This document shows, in pieces, positions 16,068-24,437 of a DNA stretch of 38,952 nucleotides (position 1 is its first letter; each line of letters begins with the position of its first letter). The notes under the pieces were generated by a model. The model worked only from the letters and a program-made list of their open reading frames with translations. It did no database searches and was not told the origin of the DNA. Source of the DNA: Ensifer aridi (GTDB lineage: Bacteria; Pseudomonadota; Alphaproteobacteria; Rhizobiales; Rhizobiaceae); the NCBI RefSeq assembly GCF_002078505.1, contig NZ_LUAV01000002.1, forward strand, positions 514,911 to 553,862, written 5' to 3'. The position numbers were made by a program, and so were the translations under genes.

Positions 16068-16678
16068 ACCGGCGCAGCTTTCATCGTGCCCCCGAGGGCG
16101 AACGGCGTCAGGAGCTGATCGAAGCGACCCTCGACTGCATCTCCGAGTTCGGCCTCAAGGGAGCGACGGTCCGGCAGATCGCGGTTCGCGCCGGCGTTAC
16201 GGCAGGGCTCGTGCGTCACTACTTCGAATCCAAGGATCAGATGATCGCGGAGGCCTACCGCGCCGTCATCGCCTCGCTCACGGAAAAGGCGAAGAACGTT
16301 GAGGGCGACCCCACGACGCGGCTGAAGGATTTCATCGCCATCAATCTGACCGAACCCGTGGCCGACAGCCGCAGCGTCTCGCTCTGGGCGGCCTTCATCA
16401 GCCAGGTGCGTGTCGATCCGGTGCTCGCCGAGATCCACCGCGAAGGTTATCTCGCCTTCCGCAACGCGCTTCAGGATCTGCTCGGCGATTTCCTCGCGGC
16501 CAAGGGTAGACCGGCCGGCGCCGAGGAATGCCGCCGCTATGCCATCGCGATCAACGGCCTCGTCGACGGGCTCTGGGTCGAAGGCTGCCTCGCAGGCGAT
16601 CTCTTTCGCGAGGGCGAGCTGGTCAGCATTGCCATGGCGTCGGTCGAAGCGCTGCTCGGCCTTCCCATCGAAAATTAG
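16064..16678 (+). CDS. TetR-family transcriptional regulator (BetI-like)
   Basis: A 204-residue DNA-binding repressor type. The N-terminal helix-turn-helix (about residues 15-60) reads GATVRQIAVRAGVTAGLVRHYF, here spanning TVRQIAVRAG and VTAGLVRHYFESKDQM. The C-terminal ligand domain resembles BetI (WAAFISQVRVDP, CRRYAIAINGLVDGLW). A GTG start at 16064 follows CAGGAGG. It lies 16 nt ahead of the transaminase gene and is divergent from the ABC importer, so local control of both operons is likely. The BetI resemblance does not imply betaine as ligand. Confidence 0.9.
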   Translation: MNRRSFHRAPEGERRQELIEATLDCISEFGLKGATVRQIAVRAGVTAGLVRHYFESKDQMIAEAYRAVIASLTEKAKNVEGDPTTRLKDFIAINLTEPVADSRSVSLWAAFISQVRVDPVLAEIHREGYLAFRNALQDLLGDFLAAKGRPAGAEECRRYAIAINGLVDGLWVEGCLAGDLFREGELVSIAMASVEALLGLPIEN

Positions 16679-16694
16679 AACAAGGGAGGAATAT

Positions 16695-17885
16695 TTGCGT
16701 TACGCGTCGATCACCTCACGTCTTGCCGAACTCGGTTCCGGGAAATGGACGCTGCACACACGTGCGCGTCAATTGAAGGCAAGCGGCGCCGACATCATCG
16801 AGCTGACCATCGGCGAACCAGATCTGCCGCCGGACCGCGCCCTCCTCGACGAATGTCAGCGAGCCATGAATGCGGGGCGCTATCGCTATTCCAACGGCCG
16901 GGGCGAGCCTGGCGTGGTGGCGGCGCTTGTGGAAAAATACTGCCGGCGCCGTGCCGACGTAACGGCGGAAAACATTCTTTGCTTTCCGGGTACCCAGACA
17001 GCGCTCTTCGCCGTGATGCTCGGCCTCGCGGAGGCTGGCCACGGCGTGCTTGTCGGCGATCCGCTCTACGCGACCTATGAGGGCGTCATCCGCTCCACCG
17101 GCGCCCATCCGGTATTCGTGCCGCTGAAGCCGAAACATGGTTTTCACATGCAGGCGGACGATCTGGAAAAGGCGGTTACACCCGACTGCCGGGTGCTGCT
17201 CCTGAACACGCCACACAATCCGACAGGCGCCGTGCTGACGGCGGCGGAGGTTGCGGCGATCGGCGAGGTCGCCCGTCGCCACGACCTCTGGATCGTCTGC
17301 GATGAGGTCTACGAGGAGCTGGTTTTTGACGCCGCCTTCGCCTCGCCCTTCGACGATCCGGATCTCGCCGAGCGCACCATTGTCGTATCTTCCATCTCGA
17401 AGTCGCATGCGGCCCCCGGCTTCCGCAGCGGTTGGGCCGTCGGCCCTGCCGAGTTCACCCGGCGGCTCCTGCCGGTTTCCGAAACCATGCTTTTCGGCCA
17501 GCAGCCGTTCATCGCCGACATGACGGCTTATGCACTGACGCATGAGATCGATACGGCAAGGCAGATGCGCGAGGCTTACAAGCGGCGTGCCCTCCGGATC
17601 GTCGATGGCCTTGCCAAGGTGCCTGGCGTGTCGGTCCTGCCGCCGGAGGCCGGCATGTTCGCGCTGATCGACGTCGCCGGCACGGGCCTCCCCGGCGAGG
17701 CTTTCGCCTGGGCGCTGCTCGAGGAGGAGGGGGTCGCGGTGATGCCGGGCTCGTCCTTCGGCGAGGAGGCGCGGGACTTCTTGCGCATGAGCCTCACCGT
17801 CCCCGACGCCGCCATTGACGAGGCATGCCACCGCATCGCGTCTCTGGCCGAACGTTTGAGCCTTCTCAGGGAGCGCCGCGCATGA
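16695..17885 (+). CDS. aruH: Aminotransferase, probable arginine:pyruvate transaminase (AruH-like)
   Basis: A 396-residue fold-type I aminotransferase. PLP-site residues are N175 (NTPHNPTGAV), D203 and Y206 (CDEVYEELV), K236 (SSISKSHAAPGFRSGW) and R244. A TTG start at 16695 is chosen: GGGAGGA lies 4 nt upstream, no ATG fits, and it gives the usual length. Its stop overlaps the next start by ATGA. Pairing with a decarboxylase resembling AruI points to the arginine transaminase pathway, in which arginine and pyruvate give 2-ketoarginine and alanine. The family is certain; the substrate rests on context. An open frame further upstream runs over the TetR gene and is not coding. Confidence 0.8.
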   Translation: MRYASITSRLAELGSGKWTLHTRARQLKASGADIIELTIGEPDLPPDRALLDECQRAMNAGRYRYSNGRGEPGVVAALVEKYCRRRADVTAENILCFPGTQTALFAVMLGLAEAGHGVLVGDPLYATYEGVIRSTGAHPVFVPLKPKHGFHMQADDLEKAVTPDCRVLLLNTPHNPTGAVLTAAEVAAIGEVARRHDLWIVCDEVYEELVFDAAFASPFDDPDLAERTIVVSSISKSHAAPGFRSGWAVGPAEFTRRLLPVSETMLFGQQPFIADMTAYALTHEIDTARQMREAYKRRALRIVDGLAKVPGVSVLPPEAGMFALIDVAGTGLPGEAFAWALLEEEGVAVMPGSSFGEEARDFLRMSLTVPDAAIDEACHRIASLAERLSLLRERRA

Positions 17886-19495
17886 CCGCTGAAATGAAAA
17901 CCGTCGGCGAGGTCCTCGTCGATCTGCTTGAGGCGAACGGTGTCGAGGTCGTGTTCGGCATACCCGGAGTTCATACGGTCGAGCTCTATCGCGGCCTGGC
18001 GGCGTCGAAAATCCGTCATGTCACGCCGCGGCACGAGCAGGGGGCCGGCTTCATGGCCGACGGCTATGCACGCGTCAGCGGCAAACCGGGTGTGGCGCTC
18101 GTTATTACCGGGCCGGGGCTTACCAATACGATCACAGCAATGGCGCAGGCGCGGCAGGATTCGATCCCGATGCTGGTGATCTCCGGCGTCAACCGACGCG
18201 ACTCGCTCGGGCACGGCCGTGGATTGTTGCATGAGCTGCCCGACCAGCACGGGATGGTGAAGACGCTTGCGCTCTATTCCCACACACTCCTCAATCCGGC
18301 GGATCTGCCGCTCGTGGTGGAGCGCGCCTTTGCGGTCCTGCTCTCCGGCCGGCCGGGTCCCGTTCACATTGAAATTCCGACCGACGTGATGGCCGTGAAG
18401 ATCGAGAGTCGCGCGGCAAAGCCGGCAGCGGCAACCCGTCCGCGCTCCGACAGCGAGACGCTGCAGCGGGCGGCGATCCTCTGCGCCGACGCCTCGCGAC
18501 CTGTGATCCTCTGCGGCGGCGGCGCACTGACCGCGGAGGCGGAAGTGCGCGAGCTCGCCGAGCGGATCGGAGCGCCGGTGGTTACGACCGTCAACGCCCG
18601 CGGCATGCTCGCCGGTCATCCGCTCCGCGTGCCGGCGAGCCCAAGCCTCAAGGCCGTCCGCAGCTTGCTGCGCGAGGCGGATCTCGTGCTGGCGCTCGGC
18701 ACCGAGATGGGCCAGACGGATTATGACCTCTATGCCGATGGCGGCTTTCCGGCGCTCAAGAACCTCATCCGCACGGACATCGACGCGGCACAGCTCGCCC
18801 GCGGACCGCAGGCCGCCCTTTCGATCCTCTCCGGCGCGAAGACGGCGACGGCGGGCATCACGGGCTTCCTGCCCGGTCACGCCGCCGCCAAGGATGGGGC
18901 GGCCCGGGCCGATGCCGCGCGTAAGGCGGCGCTGAAGGAGCTGACCGCGAAGATGCGCGCCGAAGTTGGCGTCATAGACATGATCTACACGGCGCTCCCT
19001 GATTGCACGATCGTCGGCGATTCGACGCAGGCGGTCTATGCCGGCAATCTCTATTGCGATGCGCCCCGGCAACGCGCCTGGTTCAATTCCGCGACCGGCT
19101 ACGGCTCGCTCGGCTACGCGCCGCCGGCGGCGGTCGGCGCCTCTATTGCCGATGGCGCGCGGCCCGTCGTCTGCCTCGTCGGCGACGGCGGTTTTCAGTT
19201 CTCACTGGCCGAGATCGGCTCGGCGGTCGATGCCGGGGCCCGGGTCGTCTTCCTCGTCTGGAACAATGACGGCTACAAGGAAATAGAGTCCTACATGGTC
19301 GAATCCGGCGTGAAACCGGAAGGCGTCAAACCGTCGGCACCCGATTTCCTCATGACCGCCAAGGCCTATGGCGTGCCTGCCGAGCGGCTGGCAAATGTGG
19401 ACGATCTGCCACGCGCCCTCGCCGATGCGGCCGCGCGCTTCGGGCCTTCGCTCATCGAAATCCATCAGGAGAAGACTGCCGGCATAACCGCTTGA
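17882..19495 (+). CDS. aruI: Thiamine-diphosphate enzyme, probable 5-guanidino-2-oxopentanoate decarboxylase (AruI-like)
   Basis: A 537-residue enzyme of the acetolactate synthase/benzoylformate decarboxylase family. The N-terminal PYR domain has the catalytic glutamate E52 (TPRHEQGAGFMADGYAR), and a central domain follows. The C-terminal PP domain carries the ThDP motif GDGG (434-437) ending at NN (461-462). The phrase FGIPGVHTVELYRGLAAS is typical of the AruI group rather than of acetolactate synthase. It is translationally coupled to the transaminase (ATGA). Expected reaction: 2-ketoarginine to 4-guanidinobutyraldehyde and CO2. A glyoxylate carboligase or other decarboxylase role is less likely. 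Confidence 0.82.
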   Translation: MTAEMKTVGEVLVDLLEANGVEVVFGIPGVHTVELYRGLAASKIRHVTPRHEQGAGFMADGYARVSGKPGVALVITGPGLTNTITAMAQARQDSIPMLVISGVNRRDSLGHGRGLLHELPDQHGMVKTLALYSHTLLNPADLPLVVERAFAVLLSGRPGPVHIEIPTDVMAVKIESRAAKPAAATRPRSDSETLQRAAILCADASRPVILCGGGALTAEAEVRELAERIGAPVVTTVNARGMLAGHPLRVPASPSLKAVRSLLREADLVLALGTEMGQTDYDLYADGGFPALKNLIRTDIDAAQLARGPQAALSILSGAKTATAGITGFLPGHAAAKDGAARADAARKAALKELTAKMRAEVGVIDMIYTALPDCTIVGDSTQAVYAGNLYCDAPRQRAWFNSATGYGSLGYAPPAAVGASIADGARPVVCLVGDGGFQFSLAEIGSAVDAGARVVFLVWNNDGYKEIESYMVESGVKPEGVKPSAPDFLMTAKAYGVPAERLANVDDLPRALADAAARFGPSLIEIHQEKTAGITA

Positions 19496-19529
19496 CGGCT
19501 CCCGTGATTGCATCGCGCCGGGACGGAAT

Positions 19530-19558
19530 TTGACTTTTCCGGCCCGGAATGATGTTAA
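19530..19558 (+). promoter_or_regulatory. Candidate sigma-70 promoter before the secDF pair
   Basis: TTGACT, a 17-nt spacer, then TGTTAA. It lies 35 nt after the AruI-like gene stop and about 110 nt upstream of the small gene at 19670. The -35 is strong, the -10 moderate. Confidence 0.4.
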
Positions 19559-19669
19559 GAGCGTTAATGCTCGAATCCGGCCACGTTCTTCCATTAAGGT
19601 CGGCATTGGGCTGACTTCGTCTCGCTGGCGCCTGTTCGATGGCGCCGAGAGAAAGGGATCGCGTCCTCG

Positions 19670-20089
19670 ATGGACCTCTTGGGTGGTGGCAGCAAGAGCA
19701 TGCAGGCCAGCCGGCTCCTTGCCGTGCTGTGGCTTTTCTGTGCCTCCCTTGCCATGCAGGTCATCGTGGTCGGCCAAAGCTTTTCCGGCCGCGTGGCGAC
19801 GGGAGCCGGCGGCGTCGCAGCGCCGGATAGCGGTTCCTCCGATCGCCCGGCTGTCCGCCAGGTCTCAAGGGCCGCTGCTCTGCCCGACCTCCGCTTTACC
19901 GGAGAGCGCTCGGACGGGAAATCGACGACCGGCGGCGATCCCGGGTCTGTCCTTCCGCTCGAACGCGTGGCCTTTCCCGCTCAGGAAGGGGCTCGCCCGG
20001 TAGCGCTGCCTCAAGGCGAAATCGCATTGGGGACGCCGCTGCGGAGCGAGCGCATTCGCGCCCCGCCTGCGACGATAACCATCCTGTGA
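19670..20089 (+). CDS. Hypothetical membrane-anchored protein upstream of secDF
   Basis: A 139-residue protein I do not recognise. One hydrophobic segment (about residues 16-37, LLAVLWLFCASLAMQVIVVG) looks like a signal anchor or uncleaved signal. The remainder is rich in Gly, Ser, Pro and Ala with no predicted fold, and would lie in the periplasm. The start is uncertain: ATG 19670 has only a distant GAGAAAGGG, and ATG 19700 is the alternative. It ends 96 nt before secDF in the same direction. No paralogue or domain is visible. Confidence 0.55.
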   Translation: MDLLGGGSKSMQASRLLAVLWLFCASLAMQVIVVGQSFSGRVATGAGGVAAPDSGSSDRPAVRQVSRAAALPDLRFTGERSDGKSTTGGDPGSVLPLERVAFPAQEGARPVALPQGEIALGTPLRSERIRAPPATITIL

Positions 20090-20185
20090 GAGTTCGGCGG
20101 GGCTTCCGGTCCTGCCTTAAGCCTTTGACGAAACCTGGCCCGGACGCTGCCGAAAGGCGCGTTCAGGCTTTTATGGAATTTCCAC

Positions 20186-22720
20186 ATGCGTACATCCAGA
20201 TGGGCGGTTCTCGCCTATGTCGCGATCATTATCTTCGGATGCCTCGCGGCGCTGCCGAGCGTTCTGACGCCGGCCATGAGGCAGCAAGTCGCTTCCGTTC
20301 TGCCTTTCAAGCCGGTCACCCTCGGCCTCGACTTGAGGGGCGGCTCGCACCTCGTGCTCGAGGTCGACGGGGCAGGGCTTCAGAAAGCTCGCCTCAACTC
20401 GCTTCTCGACGACACCCGCCGCGTGCTGCGCGGCGAGCGCGTTTCCGCCTCCTCGGCCCGCATCAGCGGCAATAGCGTGACCGTGAGCATCCCGGACGCT
20501 GCGGACCGCGAAAGGGTCCTGCCGAAACTGCAGGAACTGGCGACACCCGTAAGCACGGTCGGCTTCGGCGCCACCGCTGCCGAAGTCGAGGTGGCGACGA
20601 ACGGCGACGTCGTGACGCTGGCCATGACCGAGGCAGGGCTTGCCGACCGCATGACCAAGGCGGTCGAGCAGAGCCTGGAGATCATCCGCAACCGCGTCGA
20701 CCAGGTCGGCGTTGCCGAGCCGCTGATCCAGAGGATCGGTTCGAACCGCATTCTCGTCCAACTGCCGGGTCTTCAGGATCCGACTCGTCTGCGCGAGCTT
20801 CTGGGTTCCACCGCTCAAATGAGCTTCCACATGCTCGATCAGAGCGTGGACGTCACGCAGCCGCCGCCGCGCGGCGTCGACATTCTTCCCGGCGCGAACG
20901 ACGGCAACAAATATCCGGTCGAAAGCCGCGTCGCCATTTCCGGCGAGCGCCTCGAAGATGCGAAGGTCGGCTTCGACCAGCGTACGAACCAGCCGGTGGT
21001 GGATTTCGCCTTCGACTCGCTCGGAGCCCGTCAGTTCGCCGACATCACCCGTGAAAACGTCGGCCGGCCCTTCGCGATCGTCCTCGACGGCAAAGTCCTG
21101 ACGGCACCCGTCATCAACGAGCCGATCCTCGGCGGCCGCGGTCAGATCAGCGGCAACTTCACCGTCGAGGAAGCAACGGTTCTCTCCGCACTCCTGCGCT
21201 CCGGTGCCTTGCCCGCGCCCCTCACCATCATCGAAGAGCGCTCGGTCGGTCCGAACCTCGGCAGCGACTCGATCCGTATGGGCCTCTACACCGGCCTTGC
21301 CGGTTTCGGTCTCGTCGTCACTCTGATGATCGTCCTCTACGGCGCCTGGGGCATGATCGCCAATATCGGCCTGGTGCTGCACACGATCATGACGATCGGC
21401 GTGCTCGGCTTGATCGGCTCGACGCTAACGCTCCCCGGCATCGCCGGCATCATTCTCGGCATCGGCATGGCGGTCGACGCCAACATCCTCATCAACGCCC
21501 GTATCCGCGAAGAGACCGAGGCGGGTGCCGGTGCGATGAAGGCGCTGGACGTCGGCTTCAACAAGGCCTACGCCACGATCCTCGACTCCAACGTCACCAC
21601 GCTTGCCGGCACGATCCTCCTGTTCTGGCTGGGCAGCGGCCCTGTCCGCGGCTTTGCCGTCACCATGATGCTCGGCATCGTCATCTCGATGTTCACATCG
21701 GTCACCGTCGTGCGTCTGCTGATGCGCGAGGTCGTCGTCCGTCGCAAGATGAAGAAGCTGGAGATCCCGTCGCTCTTCGGCCGCGTTCCGCACCTGCCGA
21801 CCTTCTCGTTCATGAAGCGCCGCTTCCAGGCGATCGGCTTTTCGGCCTTCCTGTCGATCAGTTCCGTCATCCTGTTCTTCACGCCGGGTCTCAACTACGG
21901 CATCGACTTCATCGGCGGTATCCAGGTCGAGGCGGTGTCGAAGGAGAAGATCGACCTGCCGACGCTGCGTCACAGCCTCGAGGAGCTCAACCTCGGCGAG
22001 GTGGCGTTGCAGGACTTCGGCGGCGGCCAATCGGTGCTGATCCGCGTGCAGCGGCAGCCTGGCGGCGAGCAGGAGCAGACGGCGGCGCTGAACCGCATCA
22101 AGGATGCCGTTACGACGGCCATCCCGGGTGTCAGCATGGAGCGGACGGAGGTCGTCGGTCCGACGGTTAGCGGCGAGCTGGCACGATCCGGCTTCCTTGC
22201 TGTCGGCCTCGCCATGGTCGCGATCCTGCTCTACATCTGGTTCCGCTTCGAATGGCACTTCGCCGTCGGCGCGATCGCGGTGCTGCTGCTCGACATCACC
22301 AAGACCGTCGGCTTCTTCGCGCTCACCGGGATCGACTTCAACCTCACGGCGATCGCGGCATTGCTGACGATGATCGGCTACTCGGTGAACGACAAGGTGG
22401 TCGTCTACGACCGCATGCGCGAGAACCTGCGCAAATACAAGTCGATGCCGTTTTCCGACCTCATCGACATGAGCATCAATCAGGTGATCGCGCGATGCAT
22501 CTTCACCTCGATGGCGACGGCCCTTTCGCTGGTGCCGATGGCGATCTGGGGCGGGGAGGCGGTGCGCAGCTTCGCCTGGCCGATGATCTTCGGCGTCATC
22601 GTGGCGACGACCTCGTCGATCTATATCGGCGGACCGATCCTGCTTTTCCTGAGCCGCTGGTGGAAAGATCGGGAAGCCGGCCGCTCCGGGGCGCAGCAGG
22701 CGGGAACGCCAACGGCCTGA
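20186..22720 (+). CDS. secDF: Protein translocase subunit SecDF (SecD-SecF fusion)
   Basis: An 844-residue inner-membrane protein that uses the proton gradient to assist Sec-dependent export. The SecD half begins with a TM helix, then GLDLRGG (residues 47-53), the large periplasmic P1 domain, and TM helices with the proton-path motif GMAVDANILI. The SecF half starts near residue 565 with LNYGIDFIGG and ends with its own TM bundle containing TMIGYSVNDKVVVYDR. Fusion of the two proteins occurs in several bacterial lineages. An intrinsic terminator follows 35 nt after the stop. The ribosome site is weak (TGGAA). Confidence 0.96.
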   Translation: MRTSRWAVLAYVAIIIFGCLAALPSVLTPAMRQQVASVLPFKPVTLGLDLRGGSHLVLEVDGAGLQKARLNSLLDDTRRVLRGERVSASSARISGNSVTVSIPDAADRERVLPKLQELATPVSTVGFGATAAEVEVATNGDVVTLAMTEAGLADRMTKAVEQSLEIIRNRVDQVGVAEPLIQRIGSNRILVQLPGLQDPTRLRELLGSTAQMSFHMLDQSVDVTQPPPRGVDILPGANDGNKYPVESRVAISGERLEDAKVGFDQRTNQPVVDFAFDSLGARQFADITRENVGRPFAIVLDGKVLTAPVINEPILGGRGQISGNFTVEEATVLSALLRSGALPAPLTIIEERSVGPNLGSDSIRMGLYTGLAGFGLVVTLMIVLYGAWGMIANIGLVLHTIMTIGVLGLIGSTLTLPGIAGIILGIGMAVDANILINARIREETEAGAGAMKALDVGFNKAYATILDSNVTTLAGTILLFWLGSGPVRGFAVTMMLGIVISMFTSVTVVRLLMREVVVRRKMKKLEIPSLFGRVPHLPTFSFMKRRFQAIGFSAFLSISSVILFFTPGLNYGIDFIGGIQVEAVSKEKIDLPTLRHSLEELNLGEVALQDFGGGQSVLIRVQRQPGGEQEQTAALNRIKDAVTTAIPGVSMERTEVVGPTVSGELARSGFLAVGLAMVAILLYIWFRFEWHFAVGAIAVLLLDITKTVGFFALTGIDFNLTAIAALLTMIGYSVNDKVVVYDRMRENLRKYKSMPFSDLIDMSINQVIARCIFTSMATALSLVPMAIWGGEAVRSFAWPMIFGVIVATTSSIYIGGPILLFLSRWWKDREAGRSGAQQAGTPTA

Positions 22721-22755
22721 TCGGCTTCTCGCGTTCGCGCAATAGTGATGAAGCG

Positions 22756-22787
22756 AAAGGGGCGGCCCTGCGGGGCCGCCCCTTTTT
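22756..22787 (+). terminator. Intrinsic terminator of secDF
   Basis: AAAGGGGCGGCCC-tgcg-GGGCCGCCCCTTT followed by further T: a perfect GC-rich stem, tetraloop and T-run. It is the clearest rho-independent terminator in the window. Confidence 0.93.
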
Positions 22788-23062
22788 CGTCCGAAAGTGC
22801 TGTCTTTATCAGAGCCGTCCCTTGCGGGTCGATTCGGCGCTCCCTAAATAGCGCTCGAGCTCACGAAGGGCAGGCGAACAGAATTGTCCACGCGGTCGGC
22901 GCCCGAACGTTGAAAAGAGAATTATTTTTCGTTTCTTCGTTTCTGGAGTTGACTGATTTGGTGGATTATTCTAACTTGCAAATCGTGGGGGAAGGAATCC
23001 GCCTCGAATTGTTCATGAAACGCCCCGGCGCGCGCTGCCGGGCCAAGCCGAAGGAGAGTGAC

Positions 23063-23152
23063 ATGTTCGAAAACACCGCCGCTTTCTGCGGCTCGCGTTC
23101 CCTTTGTCGCGCAACGGTGAAAGGGCTCATTCGCACGCTTTGGCGAATGTGA
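23063..23152 (+). CDS. Possible 29-residue small protein
   Basis: A short ORF starting MFENTAAFCGSRSLC and ending RTLWRM. It has a strong AAGGAGAG ribosome site 6 nt upstream of the ATG. It is basic with two Cys, and no membrane helix or family is recognised. It lies in a 510-nt gap between the secDF terminator and a 71-residue gene, and its 3' half forms a hairpin (23121-23157). Whether it is a functional peptide or a leader for the next gene is open. 22788-23062 otherwise shows nothing firm. Confidence 0.4.
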   Translation: MFENTAAFCGSRSLCRATVKGLIRTLWRM

Positions 23153-23157
23153 CCCTT
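23121..23157 (+). other. Stem-loop over the end of the small ORF
   Basis: ATTCGC-acgctttg-GCGAAT forms the inner stem, extended by AAGGG / CCCTT with one mismatch and a bulge. The stop codon of the 29-residue ORF lies in the 3' arm, so ribosome position could affect folding. There is no T-run. Confidence 0.5.
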
Positions 23158-23230
23158 CGAACTTCCCGAATTCACCCTTTGCCGAGAATCGAATGATCCG
23201 CGCCTAAGCCGCGCGGGGGAGCGTTATTAC

Positions 23231-23446
23231 ATGAGCAAGCAAGTTATCGAATATGACGGCGAAGCCGTCGGAGTTGTCGTTCCGGATAAAGACCGGCTGA
23301 AGTTTCTCGCGGTGAAGTATCACGTCTGGGATCTCGACAAGCAGCATTTCCATTCGGCCGACGAAGCGCGGACAGCGATCCGGCACCTGCTCGCCGGGCG
23401 GGGCGGACAAAGCCAGCGTAGTCATTCGGCCGGCTTTGCGGCATGA
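23231..23446 (+). CDS. Small conserved-looking hypothetical protein
   Basis: A 71-residue acidic-to-neutral soluble protein starting MSKQVIEYDGEAVGVVVPD, with LKFLAVKYHVWDLD and a C-terminal helix (SADEARTAIRHLLAG). I do not recognise a domain; the pattern of short strands then a helix suggests a small alpha/beta fold. A GGGGGAG ribosome site lies about 10 nt upstream. Codon use is like its neighbours, which supports coding. It is followed by an inverted repeat (23485-23522). Confidence 0.7.
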   Translation: MSKQVIEYDGEAVGVVVPDKDRLKFLAVKYHVWDLDKQHFHSADEARTAIRHLLAGRGGQSQRSHSAGFAA

Positions 23447-23484
23447 CGCTCGTATCCGAAGCATGCCGCCGCAATATCGATCGA

Positions 23485-23522
23485 GGTCACGGTGATTTCG
23501 GGCTCCCCAAGTCATCGTGACC
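23485..23522. other. Long-arm inverted repeat downstream of the 71-residue gene
   Basis: GGTCACGGTGA and TCATCGTGACC, 11-bp arms with one mismatch and a 16-nt loop, 38 nt after the stop codon. It has no T-run. It could be a 3'-end hairpin or an operator for the Rrf2 gene downstream. The rest of 23447-23748 shows only a degenerate remnant resembling the RIME-type core (near 23540-23580). Confidence 0.45.
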
Positions 23523-23748
23523 CGCTTTCCAATGTCGGTGCGCGATGGGGCGCAAGACCGCACACGCTTTCTAACCCTCGATGAACATCATTGCTTCGAC
23601 GGTCTCCTTTCTGCAGCAGCATTCGACCGCTCATCTTCGCTGATTGTCGACTATAACTGTATATTGACCACGCATTCTTGTGCTATGCCAAGACGAGTTG
23701 TGTCATGGACGGTTTCGCCGTTAGCGGAACCGGGGAGAATTGGCTCGA

Positions 23749-24204
23749 ATGCTGACAAAAAAGGGAAAATATGGACTGAAAGCGCTTGTCGATCTGGCGC
23801 GGCTGGCGCCTGGTGAAACCGCCTTCATCAACGAGATCGCGCTCCGCAACAATATTCCGAAGAAATTTCTCGACACGATCCTGCTCGAACTGCGCAATGC
23901 CGGCGTGCTGCGCTCGAAGAAAGGCCCAGGCGGCGGTTACTCGCTGTCGCGTCCGGCTTCCGAGATCCGCATCGGTCATGTGATACGGACGCTCGACGGA
24001 CCGCTGGCGCCCATACGCTGTGCGAGCCGCACGGCTTACGAGGTCTGCGAGGACTGCAGCGATCCGGAGACCTGTCGGGTCCGCATCTCGATGACGTCGG
24101 TGCGCGACGCCATGGCCTCGATCCTCGATTCGATGACGCTCGCCGAGTTCGCCGCCGATGGCGCGGTCCCTCCGGAAACCACAGTAGAAAAACGTGCCGG
24201 GTGA
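23749..24204 (+). CDS. Rrf2-family transcriptional regulator
   Basis: A 151-residue winged-helix regulator. The N-terminus MLTKKGKYGLKALVDLARL and the wing GPGGGYSLSRPASEI are family hallmarks. Four cysteines (C91, C100, C103, C109; CEDCSDPETC) lie where IscR-like members hold an iron-sulfur cluster, but with different spacing. The ATG at 23749 follows GGGGAGAA; an in-frame TTG at 23740 is less likely. It is not RirA, whose sequence differs. It lies 233 nt upstream of kpsF, in the same direction. Target genes are unknown. Confidence 0.88.
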   Translation: MLTKKGKYGLKALVDLARLAPGETAFINEIALRNNIPKKFLDTILLELRNAGVLRSKKGPGGGYSLSRPASEIRIGHVIRTLDGPLAPIRCASRTAYEVCEDCSDPETCRVRISMTSVRDAMASILDSMTLAEFAADGAVPPETTVEKRAG

Positions 24205-24437
24205 GACCGCCTGTCTCACAACGGCACCGCTTCTCATCAGACGCGCAAAGCCGCTATAGCACTTTGAATTGCTGCAGATGTGACGGTAGAGAGCTGTGAA
24301 TTGCCGTGCAAATCGGTCCGGATGCGAGGATTCATGCAGCGGGAGACTTGGTTTGCGAGAAAAAAGGGCCTATCTGGCTCGATATTTGCCGCGCCGCTGA
24401 AAAGAGCGGCCTCTCGTTAAAGAATCGGGGGTCGATG

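Noticed and set aside
16410..17885. A TetR-aminotransferase fusion suggested by a long open frame
   Set aside because: The upstream part is out of frame with the TetR gene and has no motif. A ribosome site and TTG at 16695 give a normal-length aminotransferase.
23517..23816. ORF upstream of the Rrf2 gene
   Set aside because: It includes a degenerate repeat, has no ribosome site and overlaps the Rrf2 start in another frame.
24306..24437. N-terminal extension of KpsF by 44 residues
   Set aside because: No ribosome site, sequence unlike any KpsF, and a normal-length start exists at 24438.
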